Of a stretch of 64,000 nucleotides of DNA, positions 18,129 through 27,122 are shown one piece after another. The stretch lies in NCBI GenBank assembly GCA_021325145.1, contig JAJPHR010000079.1, forward strand, positions 1-64,000. Direction: 5' to 3'. The translations under genes and the position numbers were made by a program. The notes beneath the pieces were generated by a model, which searched no databases, had not been told where the DNA came from, and was given only the letters and a program-made list of their open reading frames with translations. Origin of the DNA: Verrucomicrobiota bacterium (GTDB lineage Bacteria; Verrucomicrobiota; Verrucomicrobiia; Limisphaerales; Pedosphaeraceae). Positions within the stretch are counted from its first letter, which is position 1. The number at the start of each line of letters is the position of its first letter.

Positions 18129-19604
18129 ATGTTGAGGCCGTTGAGCAAAGAAAATTGGACCTTCACGACGGCGGCGCATTTGCTGAATCGCGCTGGTTTT
18201 GGCGGGCCGCCTTCCGAAATTGATGAATTGGTCAAGTTGGGACCGGAGGCAGCGGTGGCGAAGTTCGTGGATTACGAGAAAGTCCCGGATGATTGGGAGA
18301 ACCCGGATTGGGCGAAGCCGGACCCGACCCGGCAGGAGCGGTTCAAGGAGGCGCGCCAGGCGGACGAGCAAACGCGGCGGAAACTGTTGCAGGAGGAGCA
18401 GCGCAAGCAGCGGCAGCGGATCGTGGAGTTGAAGGGCTGGTGGCTGCGGCGGATGGCGGACGGCCCAAGGCCGTTGCAGGAAAAGATGACGTTGTTTTGG
18501 CACGGCCATTTTGCGACGAGCGCGGAGAAGGTGCGGGACGCGTATTTAATGTGGAAGCAGAACGACCTGTTTCGACGGCAGGCGACGGGGAACTGGCTGA
18601 AGCTGCTCATCGCCGTGGCGCAGGACCCGGCTATGCTGGTCTGGCTGGACCAGGCGCAGAGCCGCAAGCAGCATCCGAACGAAAATTTCGCGCGCGAGGT
18701 GATGGAGTTGTTCACGCTGGGGGAAGGGCATTACACGGAAAAGGATGTGACGGAGGGGGCCCGCGCGTTGACTGGCTGGAGCTTCGACCGGTTGAACCAG
18801 GAATTTGTGGAGCGGCCACGGCTTCATGATGACGGCGAGAAAACATTTCTGGGAAAGACGGGGAATTTGAACGGCGAGGACGTGCTGGAACAAATCGTGG
18901 CGCAACCGCAGGCGGCGCGGTTCATCACGGCCAGGCTGTGGAACTTTTTTGCAGGCGTGGAACCGTCCGAGGAACTCGTCACAGCGCTGGCGGCGGTGTT
19001 CCGGGAGTCGGGAAACAATTTCAAGCCGCTGCTCACGGCGATGTTCCGGAGCGAGGAATTTTACGCGGAATCGATCATCCGCAACCAGGTAAAGAGCCCG
19101 GTGCAATGGCTGGTGGGGAGCGTGCGGGTGCTGGAGCGGAATTTGCCGCCACCGTTCATTTGCTTCGGGCTGACGCGGAACCTGGGGCAGGATTTATTCC
19201 AGCCGCCCAATGTAAAAGGATGGGATGGCGGGTTGAGTTGGATCACGACGAACAATTTGCTGGCGCGTTACAATGAGGCGGCGTTGCTGGTGCAGGGGGA
19301 CACGTCGGTGCTGCGGGGGCTGGCGGTGGGGCCCAATGCCGCCGGGAATATGCAGCTTCAAAACCGGCTGGCGGATGTGCGGTTGCGAACGGTGGACGTA
19401 TTCAAAATTCTTACGGAGGACGAGCGCAAGGACAAGGATAAGCTGGTGGCCGCGCTGGAAAAACGCCTGTTGCAGGGGAAGTTGAGCGCCAGGCAGGAAA
19501 AGACGTTGCGCGATTATCTCGATGAACAGCCGGATTTGGACACAGCGACCATTCGGAACGCCATCCGGCTGATGATGAGCACGCCGGAGTATCAATTAAC
19601 GTGA
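18129..19604 (+). CDS. DUF1800 family protein
   Basis: The 491-residue protein begins with the characteristic TAAHLLNRAGFGGPPSEID block and continues with MTLFWHGHFATS, NENFAREVMELFTLGEGHYTEKDV and FARALTGW-like motifs. These define the DUF1800 family. A purine-rich AAGGGA lies just before the ATG. DUF1800 genes are almost always followed by DUF1501 genes, as here (3 bases downstream). The pair is commonly found with secreted catabolic proteins, but its biochemical function is not established. The protein has no obvious signal peptide. Confidence 0.9.
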   Translation: MLRPLSKENWTFTTAAHLLNRAGFGGPPSEIDELVKLGPEAAVAKFVDYEKVPDDWENPDWAKPDPTRQERFKEARQADEQTRRKLLQEEQRKQRQRIVELKGWWLRRMADGPRPLQEKMTLFWHGHFATSAEKVRDAYLMWKQNDLFRRQATGNWLKLLIAVAQDPAMLVWLDQAQSRKQHPNENFAREVMELFTLGEGHYTEKDVTEGARALTGWSFDRLNQEFVERPRLHDDGEKTFLGKTGNLNGEDVLEQIVAQPQAARFITARLWNFFAGVEPSEELVTALAAVFRESGNNFKPLLTAMFRSEEFYAESIIRNQVKSPVQWLVGSVRVLERNLPPPFICFGLTRNLGQDLFQPPNVKGWDGGLSWITTNNLLARYNEAALLVQGDTSVLRGLAVGPNAAGNMQLQNRLADVRLRTVDVFKILTEDERKDKDKLVAALEKRLLQGKLSARQEKTLRDYLDEQPDLDTATIRNAIRLMMSTPEYQLT

Positions 19605-19607
19605 GCT

Positions 19608-20960
19608 ATGAAGAATAATTCTGACCTTTCACTGAAAACGCGGCGGGAGTTTTTGCGGACGACGATGTTGGGCGGGGCGTTGTCTTGGACGGTGCCCGCT
19701 TTCCTGACAAACACGTTTTCCGCGCTGCATGCGGAAGCGGCGGATTCGGCAACGCAAGTCGCCACGGGCAAGGACGCGAACATTCTGGTGGTGCTGCAAA
19801 TGGCGGGCGGGAATGACGGGCTGAATACGGTGGTGCCGGTTGCCAACGATTATTATCACCGCGCGCGGCCACAGCTTGGCTTGGCGGAGAAGGACGTGCT
19901 GAAATTGAATGACGAGGTGGCGTTGCACGGAAGTTTGACGGGGTTCAAGGAATTATATGACTCGGGCAGCCTCGCAATTGTACAGGGCATAGGATATCCC
20001 AATCCGAATCGGTCGCACTTTCGCTCCACAGAAATTTGGCAGACGGCGAGTGATGCCGAGAAGGTTGAAAAATATGGCTGGCTGGGACGTTACTTCGACA
20101 ATGCTTGTTCGGGCTGCGATCCGACAATCGGGGTGAATATTGGGCGGCAGATGCCACAGGCGTTCGCGGCGGCCCATCCCGTTGGAGTCAGCCTGGAGAA
20201 TCCGGAAGGTTACCGGTTCATGGCATCGGATCGGAATCGTCGTGATGGAGCAAGTGTGACTGAGGCGTCGTATCGCAAGCTGAATGAGCCGGAGGAAGGG
20301 ATGATGGCGGAGAGCGCGGAGGAGAACTCGGGCGCGAGCATAGGGTCGATCAGCGGGCGCGTAACGCACAGCGGGTCGGCGCTGGATTTTCTGGAGCGCA
20401 CGGCGCTGGACGCGCAGGTGAGTTCCGACAAGATTTTGGCCATCAGCAAGCGGGTGCAGAACAAGGCGGAATACCCGGGCGGGCAGCTTGCCAATTCGTT
20501 GAAGCTGGTGGCGCGGTTAATTGGCGGCGGGTTGCCGACGCGGGTGTATTACGTTTCGCAAGGCGGCTATGACACGCATACCAACCAGGCGAACACACAA
20601 CAGCGCTTGCTTAAAGAGCTGGGTGATTCGGTGAAGGCGTTCATGGACGACCTGAAAGGCCAGGGAAACTCGGGGCGGGTTCTGCTGCTGACGTTCAGTG
20701 AGTTCGGGCGGCGGGTCGCGGAAAACGCGAACCTGGGAACCGATCACGGCGCCGCTGCGCCGATGTTCATTGTGGCGGACAAAATGAAGGCGGGGTTGTT
20801 TGGGAAGTATCCAAGTCTGGCGCCCGCGGACCTGGTGAACGGTGACATGAAGTATAACGTGGATTTCCGGTCGGTGTATGCGGGCGTGCTGGAAGAATGG
20901 TTGAAGACCAGGAGCGCGCCGATTTTGGGGAAACAGTTCGAGCCGCTCAAGGTGGTTTAG
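19608..20960 (+). CDS. DUF1501 family protein, Tat-exported
   Basis: The 450-residue protein has a twin-arginine-like leader (TRREFLRTTMLGGALSWTVP) in the first 40 residues. It continues with LVVLQMAGGNDGLNTVVP, the conserved opening of DUF1501, and ends with LLLTFSEFGRRVAENANLGTDHG, which contains the predicted metal-binding Asp-His. The fold is related to alkaline phosphatase/sulfatase enzymes, so a hydrolase activity is plausible but unproven. It is cotranscribed with the DUF1800 gene and converges on the glycosyltransferase genes with 10 bases between stops. Confidence 0.9.
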   Translation: MKNNSDLSLKTRREFLRTTMLGGALSWTVPAFLTNTFSALHAEAADSATQVATGKDANILVVLQMAGGNDGLNTVVPVANDYYHRARPQLGLAEKDVLKLNDEVALHGSLTGFKELYDSGSLAIVQGIGYPNPNRSHFRSTEIWQTASDAEKVEKYGWLGRYFDNACSGCDPTIGVNIGRQMPQAFAAAHPVGVSLENPEGYRFMASDRNRRDGASVTEASYRKLNEPEEGMMAESAEENSGASIGSISGRVTHSGSALDFLERTALDAQVSSDKILAISKRVQNKAEYPGGQLANSLKLVARLIGGGLPTRVYYVSQGGYDTHTNQANTQQRLLKELGDSVKAFMDDLKGQGNSGRVLLLTFSEFGRRVAENANLGTDHGAAAPMFIVADKMKAGLFGKYPSLAPADLVNGDMKYNVDFRSVYAGVLEEWLKTRSAPILGKQFEPLKVV

Positions 20961-20970
20961 AAAGCGCCGG

Positions 20971-22011
20971 TCAACGGAAAAGCCGCGACCAAAACTGAAG
21001 GACGCCTTGCGTGGAACCCCAGGCGAGCCACAAACAAAGCGCGGTCAAGGCAAACAGCTTGATCCACTCGGTCCACCACTTCCTCCGAATCAACGAGCCC
21101 AATAGAACAATGGACATTGGCCAAAAGATCAGGCCCACATGGTTGAGGAATGTGCCAATAACCAATCGGAATTTGCCCAGCGGCGTGCTCAAAGGCGTCA
21201 GTGAACGAGGGACGAAATTCCATAAAGGGCCGGTAATCAGCACAATGACGATCAACAAGGAGATGGCATTGGAAACGCGAACGCCGAGTGAGTCGGGCAT
21301 TATCTCGTCGGCATCGCGGTTTGAGTCGTACCAAATTTTTTCCACTGAAGCACGGCGGGTGATTCCCTTGAGCGGTGAAAAAACCAGACGACCAAGAGTG
21401 GCCAGAATTTGCAGTCCGGACATGGCGCGGAATCGGCGTCCGGAAGTGAGAACCGTTTCCCGCAACACGACGAAGCGGCCTTGCCGTTTAAGCGCCAACG
21501 CCATCGCGCCTTCCTCGGCGCAATAAAGGCGCTCGTCAAAACCACCCGTCGCGTGAAAGGCTTCGCGGGTGCAGAACATAAAGGCGCCGCCGGTAAATCC
21601 CACGAGCTTTCCGCCGACGGCGATGAATAGCGATAAAAGCCGGGCGTAAAGCGGCAAGATGCCGTCGAACATGGTGGGAGCGCCGCCCCCCACAGCGCCT
21701 TTGTCCAGACAGCGGAGCGCGGCGGCAACGGCGCGGGGATCGGCGATGGTGTCCGCGTCCACGAAAAAAAGGCGCTCGCCGCGCGCGGCGCGTCCGCCGG
21801 AATTGCGGGTGGCGGCGATCTGGCGATGGTTGACGGACACGACGGTGGCGTTGTGCTGACGCGCGATTTCGGCAGTCGAGTCGGTGGAGGCGTCGTCCAC
21901 CACGATAATTTCATAAGGCTGCTCCACAGCGCGGGCCGTATCGTGGATGGCTTGCAGCGTTTTGCCGAGGCCGGATTGCTCGTTGTGCGCCGGAACGATG
22001 AACGAAAGCAT
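20971..22011 (-). CDS. Family 2 glycosyltransferase with C-terminal membrane segments (paralogue 1)
   Basis: The 346-residue protein opens MLSFIVPAHNEQSGLGKTLQ and has the GT-A Asp motifs DDASTDSTAE and FFVDADT, typical of GT2 enzymes that use nucleotide-sugars. A Q/RxxRW-like region is not obvious. The C-terminal 110 residues contain two or three hydrophobic segments (SLLIVIVLITGPLW, ALTALCLWLAWG), so it is predicted to work at the inner membrane. It is a tandem paralogue of the gene upstream. The first roughly 70 codons are almost identical between the two, whereas the C-terminal halves have diverged. Confidence 0.88.
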   Translation of the reverse strand: MLSFIVPAHNEQSGLGKTLQAIHDTARAVEQPYEIIVVDDASTDSTAEIARQHNATVVSVNHRQIAATRNSGGRAARGERLFFVDADTIADPRAVAAALRCLDKGAVGGGAPTMFDGILPLYARLLSLFIAVGGKLVGFTGGAFMFCTREAFHATGGFDERLYCAEEGAMALALKRQGRFVVLRETVLTSGRRFRAMSGLQILATLGRLVFSPLKGITRRASVEKIWYDSNRDADEIMPDSLGVRVSNAISLLIVIVLITGPLWNFVPRSLTPLSTPLGKFRLVIGTFLNHVGLIFWPMSIVLLGSLIRRKWWTEWIKLFALTALCLWLAWGSTQGVLQFWSRLFR

Positions 22012-22091
22012 GATGATTGGACTGAATTCGAGCGTTTTTGTTTTGCTTCAGTTGAACGTTTCCACTGGCGCAAGGGTAGTCGCGAGAATCG

Positions 22092-23150
22092 TCAGCCATT
22101 GTAGAAATGAGCCAGCCAGTGGAAAAGCGACGGCCAAAACCAAATCACGACCGGCGTGGCGCCCCAGGCACACCACAAACACAAGGCGATCAATGCTAAA
22201 AATTTTATCCGCTCCAGCCAGCGTCTTTGTCGAAGCAGGCTGCGAAGGAGAAAATAGGCGCAGGGCCAACAGACCAGTGCGACATGACAGCCAAATATCG
22301 CGATGCCAATTCTGATCTGGCCCAGCGGGGCATCCCGGGGTGTCAACGACCAGGGGACAAAAGCGAATATCGGGACCACCAGCAATATTACGAGCAACAG
22401 CATGATGGCGTTGAACACTTGAATGGCCGGTGAGCCGGGGATTTTGCCGTCCTCCTCGCGATTTGAGTCATACCAGATTTGTTTCACGGACGAACGTTGG
22501 GTCAGTATTTTTGGAAAAAAGGCCATGCGGAACAGGGCTGCGAGCATCTGCGGCCCACGAATTCCGCGCATCCGGCGACCGGACGTGGCTACATATTTCC
22601 AAAGCACGACAAACCGCCCTTCCTGTCGCAAGGCCAGCGACAGCGCCGCATCCTCCGCTCCGAAAAGCCGTTCATCAAAACCGCCGACCGCTTGAAAAGC
22701 TTCGCGGGTGCAAAACATGAAAGCGCCGCCGGAAATCCCCGCCAACCTCATGAACAATCCGAGCCACAACACTAAAAATTGCGCGTAAAGCGGCGCATCT
22801 CCTTCAAAACGCGCTGGAGCGCCGCCGCCGACTGCGCCCTGGTCCAGGCAACGCAGGGCCGAGGCAACGGCGCGGGAATTGATGGTCGTGTCCGCATCCA
22901 CGAAAAACAGGCGGTCACCATGCGCCGCGCGGCCTCCGGAATTGCGGGTGGCGGCGATCTGGCGATGGTTGACGGACACGACGGTGGCGTTGTGCCGACA
23001 GGCGATTTCGGCGGTGGCGTCGGTGGAGGCGTCGTCCGCCACAATGATTTCATAAGGCTGGCCGACGGCGCGGGCAGTATCGTGGATGGCTTGCAGCGTT
23101 TTGCCGAGGCCGGATTGCTCGTTGTGCGCCGGAACGATGAACGAAAGCAT
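22092..23150 (-). CDS. Family 2 glycosyltransferase with C-terminal membrane segments (paralogue 2)
   Basis: The start was set at the ATG at 23150, which gives the same MLSFIVPAHNEQSGLGKTLQ opening as its neighbour. The longer open frame upstream begins at TTG and has no homologous content. The protein is 352 residues with DDASTDATAE and FFVDADTTINS as nucleotide-sugar and metal motifs and hydrophobic C-terminal segments (AIMLLLVILLVVPIFAFVPW, LIALCLWCAWG). It lies 108 bases downstream of the large phosphoesterase gene and 80 bases upstream of paralogue 1. All three may be one transcript. Confidence 0.88.
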   Translation of the reverse strand: MLSFIVPAHNEQSGLGKTLQAIHDTARAVGQPYEIIVADDASTDATAEIACRHNATVVSVNHRQIAATRNSGGRAAHGDRLFFVDADTTINSRAVASALRCLDQGAVGGGAPARFEGDAPLYAQFLVLWLGLFMRLAGISGGAFMFCTREAFQAVGGFDERLFGAEDAALSLALRQEGRFVVLWKYVATSGRRMRGIRGPQMLAALFRMAFFPKILTQRSSVKQIWYDSNREEDGKIPGSPAIQVFNAIMLLLVILLVVPIFAFVPWSLTPRDAPLGQIRIGIAIFGCHVALVCWPCAYFLLRSLLRQRRWLERIKFLALIALCLWCAWGATPVVIWFWPSLFHWLAHFYNG

Positions 23151-23258
23151 GATGATTGGACTGATTGGGGCCGGTTTCGTTTTGCAGGCAAAGGTAGAGC
23201 GGTGTCGCCGCTGGCGCGTGATGCGGACGCTCCGGGGAATTCTCGCCGGCAACCAGAC

Positions 23259-26200
23259 TCAATCGTCGTCGTCCTTTTTCTGCGTGGGATCGAGGGCGAG
23301 GCCGAGTCTTTTCAGACCTTTGCCGTGGGGGCCGGAGAATTCGGAGGGGTAGCGGAGGTTGCCTTTTACCGAGTGCCAGATGATGCGGTTGAAGGAGTCT
23401 TCGTTGATGAGGTCGGGTTTGCTGAGGTCCATTTTCCGGCTTTTGTTGGCCCAGTAACGGTCCTGGCGGTCGAGGGCGGCGGTGGTGCCGGGGTTCATCT
23501 GATCGAGAGGGATGTTGTTGGCCAGCGCGGTGTAGGGGGTGAAGTCGGGCGCGTTGGTAAAGCAATCGCTCATCAACGGGCCAACGGCGTCGTGCTGGTT
23601 CATCGGGGGGAGGCCGAGAATCTGTTCGATGGTATGGACCGCGCCGGCCTGCGAGTAAAAGGTGCTGACGGTTTGGCGGCGTTTGGTGTAGGGGCTGGCA
23701 ATCAGGCAGATGGAACGGTGACCGTCCACGTGGTCGGAACCGTATTGGGGATCGTCCTCGATGATAAAGATGCAGGTGTTGCTGCCGAAGCGGCTTTTGG
23801 TGACGGCTTCCACGACTTGCCCGAGAGCGAGGTCGTTGTCCGCAACCTGGGCGAGCGGCGTGGGGAATCCGGGCGATGCGCCGGAAGTGTGGTCGTTGGG
23901 CAGGTAAAGAACATTCAAGGCGGCCCAAACACCGTTGGATTCAGCGGCATGCAATTCCCCAATGAAGCCCTGGGCGCGGACCACATCGGGAATGCCGAGA
24001 TTCCAACCGGGAACGTTGGTGGAGGTGTAGGGAAGCAGGGCGCTGATGATATACTGCGCGAGATGAATTTGGCCGGCGTGGTTGGTGAAGTCGGCATAAA
24101 TTTGCGACCAGGTGGCCGAACCGGGGGTTGGATAGCCAAAGCCCAGTTCGCCATAGTTGCGAAAGGTGAGGCCGTGATTCAGCGCGTTGTTCCAAACGAA
24201 GCCAGAGGAGGAGAACGTGAGGCATTCAGTCCCAAGGCTGTAACCGCGGGCAAAGCCGCCGAACGATTTCTCGATGTGGTCGGTGCTGTGGCCCTCCACA
24301 GCCCAGGAATGGCCGTCAGCGGAAAGGACTCCATTACAGTAGTAGTTATCCAGCAGCACGTACTGGGTGGCGAGGGCGTGATGATTGGGAGAAACCGATT
24401 GGGGATAAAGACAGAGGTTCGAGTTGCCGTTGCCCTGCGGGAGGTCGCCGAAAAAGTTATCGTAGGTTTTGTTCTCCTTGATGATGTAGAGGACGTGCTG
24501 AAAGACCGAAGGTTCGCCGACTCGTTTTGGAACCGGCAACGGCGATTGGCCGTTCCGGGCGGGCGCCTGGGTCTGGAGGACGCGCGGCAGGAGACAGTTC
24601 TCCTGGACCTGGGCGGTGTATTTGCTCAAGGATTCCGACTCAGGGATGGGGATTTTCCCGATGGTGCCGAGATAATGGAACAAATCGCCCGACCAAGAAC
24701 CGGCTCCCTTCACATTGACGACGTAAACGCAATTGCTGTCAGCCACCACCGCTCCCGGATACCAGTCGGTGGGAAGAAAGCCCTGGATCAAGCTGTTGGT
24801 GTGGCGGGCGTTGGGCAATTCGATGACCGCGATGGCGTTGTTACCCGCGGCGGCCACAAACAGCTTCTGCCCGTCTTTGCTCAGAGCAAGCCCGTCGGAG
24901 TCGCTGCCAAAGGGAAGCGACGGATCGGGACGCACGAGAATGGTTTCCTTGACGGCGCGGCTCGCGGTGTCGATAACGGTGACGGTGTCGGAGTTGGCGT
25001 TGGCGACGTACAACGTGCCGCCATCGGGAGTCAATTCGAGATCGGAAGGATGCAGCCCGGTGGGAACCTGGGCCACTTCCTGGTTTTGAGTCAAATCCAC
25101 GAACGAGACGACACCGCTGGCGCCCACGCCGCGGTTGTCCACCACCACAGCCGTGTCGGTGGCATTGCCTGTGAGATCGCCGGCCACCGGATGGCGGCCA
25201 CCCCAGTCCGAAACGTAAGCCATGGTTCCATCCGGTGACAAGGCCACGTCCCAGGGAGCCACGCCAACATTGATTTCCGCAAGCTCAGTTCCTGCGACGA
25301 GATCCACTACGGACAGCGCGTTGCCCCGGCCAAGGCAGAGGTAGGCGCGGGTCCCATCGGCGGACACAGCCACGCCGCAAGGATCACCGCCGCCCAAGGT
25401 GATGGTCCGCGACCACGTCAGGGTACCGTCGGTGGCGATCAAATAATCGTAAAGCTGGTTCCTGGCGGCGGTGACGTAGAGGTGCATCCCGTCCTTGCTC
25501 GTCACGATGCCGTGCATCGAAGCGCCGTCCGCGGGGTAACTGAGCGTTTGCGTAAGCCGCCAACTCGCGACGTCCACGACCTGGACCCAAAGGGCATTTT
25601 TAACAAAGGCTTTCGTTCCATCGGGCGACAAGGCGAGGTCCACGGGACGCCCACCGAGGAAATAGATCTGCCCCGCCGGGTGGACGATCTGACCGGAAGG
25701 CAGCAAGCTTTCGCCCCCAATCTGCTGGGTCAGACCGAAGGCTGGAGGAGAGATTTCCTTCACGCGGTAGAGACACAACGCGTCGCTTCGCGGGAGCGTG
25801 ATGAAGTGATTGGTGGTTGGGCCGCCGATATTTTGCCAGCCGCGGCCCGCAAAGTTAGTCGTGGTTTCAACTTGAAACGGACCGTTGCGCCCGACCCAAC
25901 TTAACGTGACGGTGGAAGCCGTCGCGCCGGTAATGGAAACCAGCATGCCAAGGTTGGCGGGCGCGATTCCAAAAGCGCCAGGCCCGCCCAACGCGGCGAT
26001 GGCTTCCGGTGGCAGGCAGCCATCGAGGAACTGGATGCTATTGACGAAACCGGGCTGGGTAAAACCTCCTCCAGCGAGCCCGGCGGTAAAAAGCTGGGCC
26101 GTGGGACCAAGAGCGTAGCGGCCATCGACGCCACCCGAGAGCGACTGGCTGGCCGCCTTCACGCCGTTTGTGTATTTGGTGAGTTGCTGGCCAGGAGGAG

Positions 26201-26753
26201 CGGTGAGGTCCACAGCAAAGGCGATTCGATACCACGTGTCCGGGGCCAGGGAACCGTCGAATTGGCCATCTGCGCCCAGTCCATCGGGCATTGGGAGAGT
26301 ATGATTGTCTCCCACGTAGAATTCCGCGTCGTTGCCCGGATGGTTGAAGGGATCGGTCTGGAACAAGGCCCGCCAGTTGCTGCTGCTGGCGGCGGGATAC
26401 ATGATGTCCATGATTAGCGTGTATCGATTCACGAAGTGACCGCCGCCGTTCGGCTTCGCACCATGGCGCAGGTAAAAGCCCTCGGTGGCCGAGTTGGCGC
26501 CGAAACTCATGACCGTCGCCGGCTGGCCGTTGATGTTCATAGTGCCGAACGTGGTAATGTTCGTTGTGTCGCCGATGAATTGAAGATCAGCGCCGATGGT
26601 GGCGCGGAGGTCGCCAAAACGAAAATCCCACTGGCCAGTCACCACCGGAGTGGCAGCGCCCGCAGACAAAACGAGGAGAAACAAGGCAAGCGCGCCCAGA
26701 AGACGAAAAGGCCCACCATTATTAAAAGCAGAACACCTGACACACATAATCAA
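23259..26753 (-). CDS. Large secreted protein: LamG-like domain, YVTN/YncE beta-propeller and phosphoesterase domain
   Basis: The 1164-residue protein has a signal peptide (LLGALALFLLVLSAGAA). A concanavalin-like LamG domain (about 40-260) comes next, and then a short 'FYR-type' module (about 270-335). A YncE-like propeller (about 350-700) shows repeats such as LALSPDGTKAFV, VAVSADGTRAYL, VALSPDGTMAYVSD and LELTPDGGTLYVANANSDTV. The C-terminal phosphoesterase domain (about 770-1130) contains IIKENKTYDNFFGD, VEGHSTDHIEKS and FIIEDDPQYGSDHVDGHRS, the metal-binding motifs of the alkaline-phosphatase-like family. Propeller-phosphoesterase fusions are known; the N-terminal LamG extension is an extra. 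It is predicted to be extracellular or periplasmic. Confidence 0.88.
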   Translation of the reverse strand: MIMCVRCSAFNNGGPFRLLGALALFLLVLSAGAATPVVTGQWDFRFGDLRATIGADLQFIGDTTNITTFGTMNINGQPATVMSFGANSATEGFYLRHGAKPNGGGHFVNRYTLIMDIMYPAASSSNWRALFQTDPFNHPGNDAEFYVGDNHTLPMPDGLGADGQFDGSLAPDTWYRIAFAVDLTAPPGQQLTKYTNGVKAASQSLSGGVDGRYALGPTAQLFTAGLAGGGFTQPGFVNSIQFLDGCLPPEAIAALGGPGAFGIAPANLGMLVSITGATASTVTLSWVGRNGPFQVETTTNFAGRGWQNIGGPTTNHFITLPRSDALCLYRVKEISPPAFGLTQQIGGESLLPSGQIVHPAGQIYFLGGRPVDLALSPDGTKAFVKNALWVQVVDVASWRLTQTLSYPADGASMHGIVTSKDGMHLYVTAARNQLYDYLIATDGTLTWSRTITLGGGDPCGVAVSADGTRAYLCLGRGNALSVVDLVAGTELAEINVGVAPWDVALSPDGTMAYVSDWGGRHPVAGDLTGNATDTAVVVDNRGVGASGVVSFVDLTQNQEVAQVPTGLHPSDLELTPDGGTLYVANANSDTVTVIDTASRAVKETILVRPDPSLPFGSDSDGLALSKDGQKLFVAAAGNNAIAVIELPNARHTNSLIQGFLPTDWYPGAVVADSNCVYVVNVKGAGSWSGDLFHYLGTIGKIPIPESESLSKYTAQVQENCLLPRVLQTQAPARNGQSPLPVPKRVGEPSVFQHVLYIIKENKTYDNFFGDLPQGNGNSNLCLYPQSVSPNHHALATQYVLLDNYYCNGVLSADGHSWAVEGHSTDHIEKSFGGFARGYSLGTECLTFSSSGFVWNNALNHGLTFRNYGELGFGYPTPGSATWSQIYADFTNHAGQIHLAQYIISALLPYTSTNVPGWNLGIPDVVRAQGFIGELHAAESNGVWAALNVLYLPNDHTSGASPGFPTPLAQVADNDLALGQVVEAVTKSRFGSNTCIFIIEDDPQYGSDHVDGHRSICLIASPYTKRRQTVSTFYSQAGAVHTIEQILGLPPMNQHDAVGPLMSDCFTNAPDFTPYTALANNIPLDQMNPGTTAALDRQDRYWANKSRKMDLSKPDLINEDSFNRIIWHSVKGNLRYPSEFSGPHGKGLKRLGLALDPTQKKDDDD

Positions 26754-27122
26754 TTATTCTTATTTTTAGCAGAGTACAACTCGGGTGAGCCTTTTCCTCG
26801 GGATCCGCGGAAAAAGAAATGATGGGCGTTAGGGAAAACCTGCCACTACAGCTCACCAGGGAGCGCTATTGTAAAGAGCATTAGCCGTCGGCGGTGAGAA
26901 AGCACCGTGAAACGGGAGCTACTTCCTGGTAAGGCCAGCTGACTGACTCGGTCGAAGGCTGGTAAAAAAGAGTCTGCCACGGACCCGAAAAAAAGCAAGC
27001 AGTTTAAATGAGTTTAAACCCTACAATGCGTGTAGGATAAAGCCTCACAAATCAAAATCGACTCGGTGCCCATTCAGGGATGGAGGCGCAGCTCAGGGAA
27101 GCAACCTGTCGTTTGACTGCCG
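26754..27122. other. 369-base gap without a protein gene; structured
   Basis: No convincing coding frame lies between the phosphoesterase start and the end of the SDR gene. The gap contains the group II intron-like segment annotated separately, a GTTTAAA direct repeat (about 27002-27019), and a perfect 6-bp hairpin CCTACA-ATGCG-TGTAGG at 27020-27036. Its proximal part (26754-26800, AT-rich) would hold the promoter of the minus-strand phosphoesterase gene, though I cannot place -35/-10 boxes with confidence. Confidence 0.6.
26841..27000 (+). mobile_element. Possible group II intron relic (domain I-like segment)
   Basis: Read on the plus strand, the hairpin CGGTG-AGAAAG-CACCG (26892-26907) is followed at once by TGAAACGGGAGCT. 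This is very like the GGYGUGAG...GCC-GUGAAACGGGRGCU block of bacterial group II intron domain I, for example in RmInt1 as I remember it. ACCAGG (26855-26860) can pair with CCTGGT (26925-26930) around that hairpin. CCAGC (26935-26939) pairs with GCTGG (26958-26962) around an ACTCGGTCGAAG segment, also intron-like. No reverse transcriptase gene and no domain V were found nearby, so only a 5' remnant is likely. The identification is from memory of consensus sequences. Confidence 0.42.

Noticed and set aside
22779-25238. Very long (819-codon) open frame on the plus strand.
   Set aside because: It is antisense to the phosphoesterase and glycosyltransferase genes, which carry clear motifs; the plus-strand translation is Gly/Val-rich without domains.
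26841-27000. Cobalamin or other riboswitch upstream of the secreted phosphoesterase.
   Set aside because: The conserved boxes of riboswitch classes I know are absent in either orientation; the group II intron resemblance explains the structure better.
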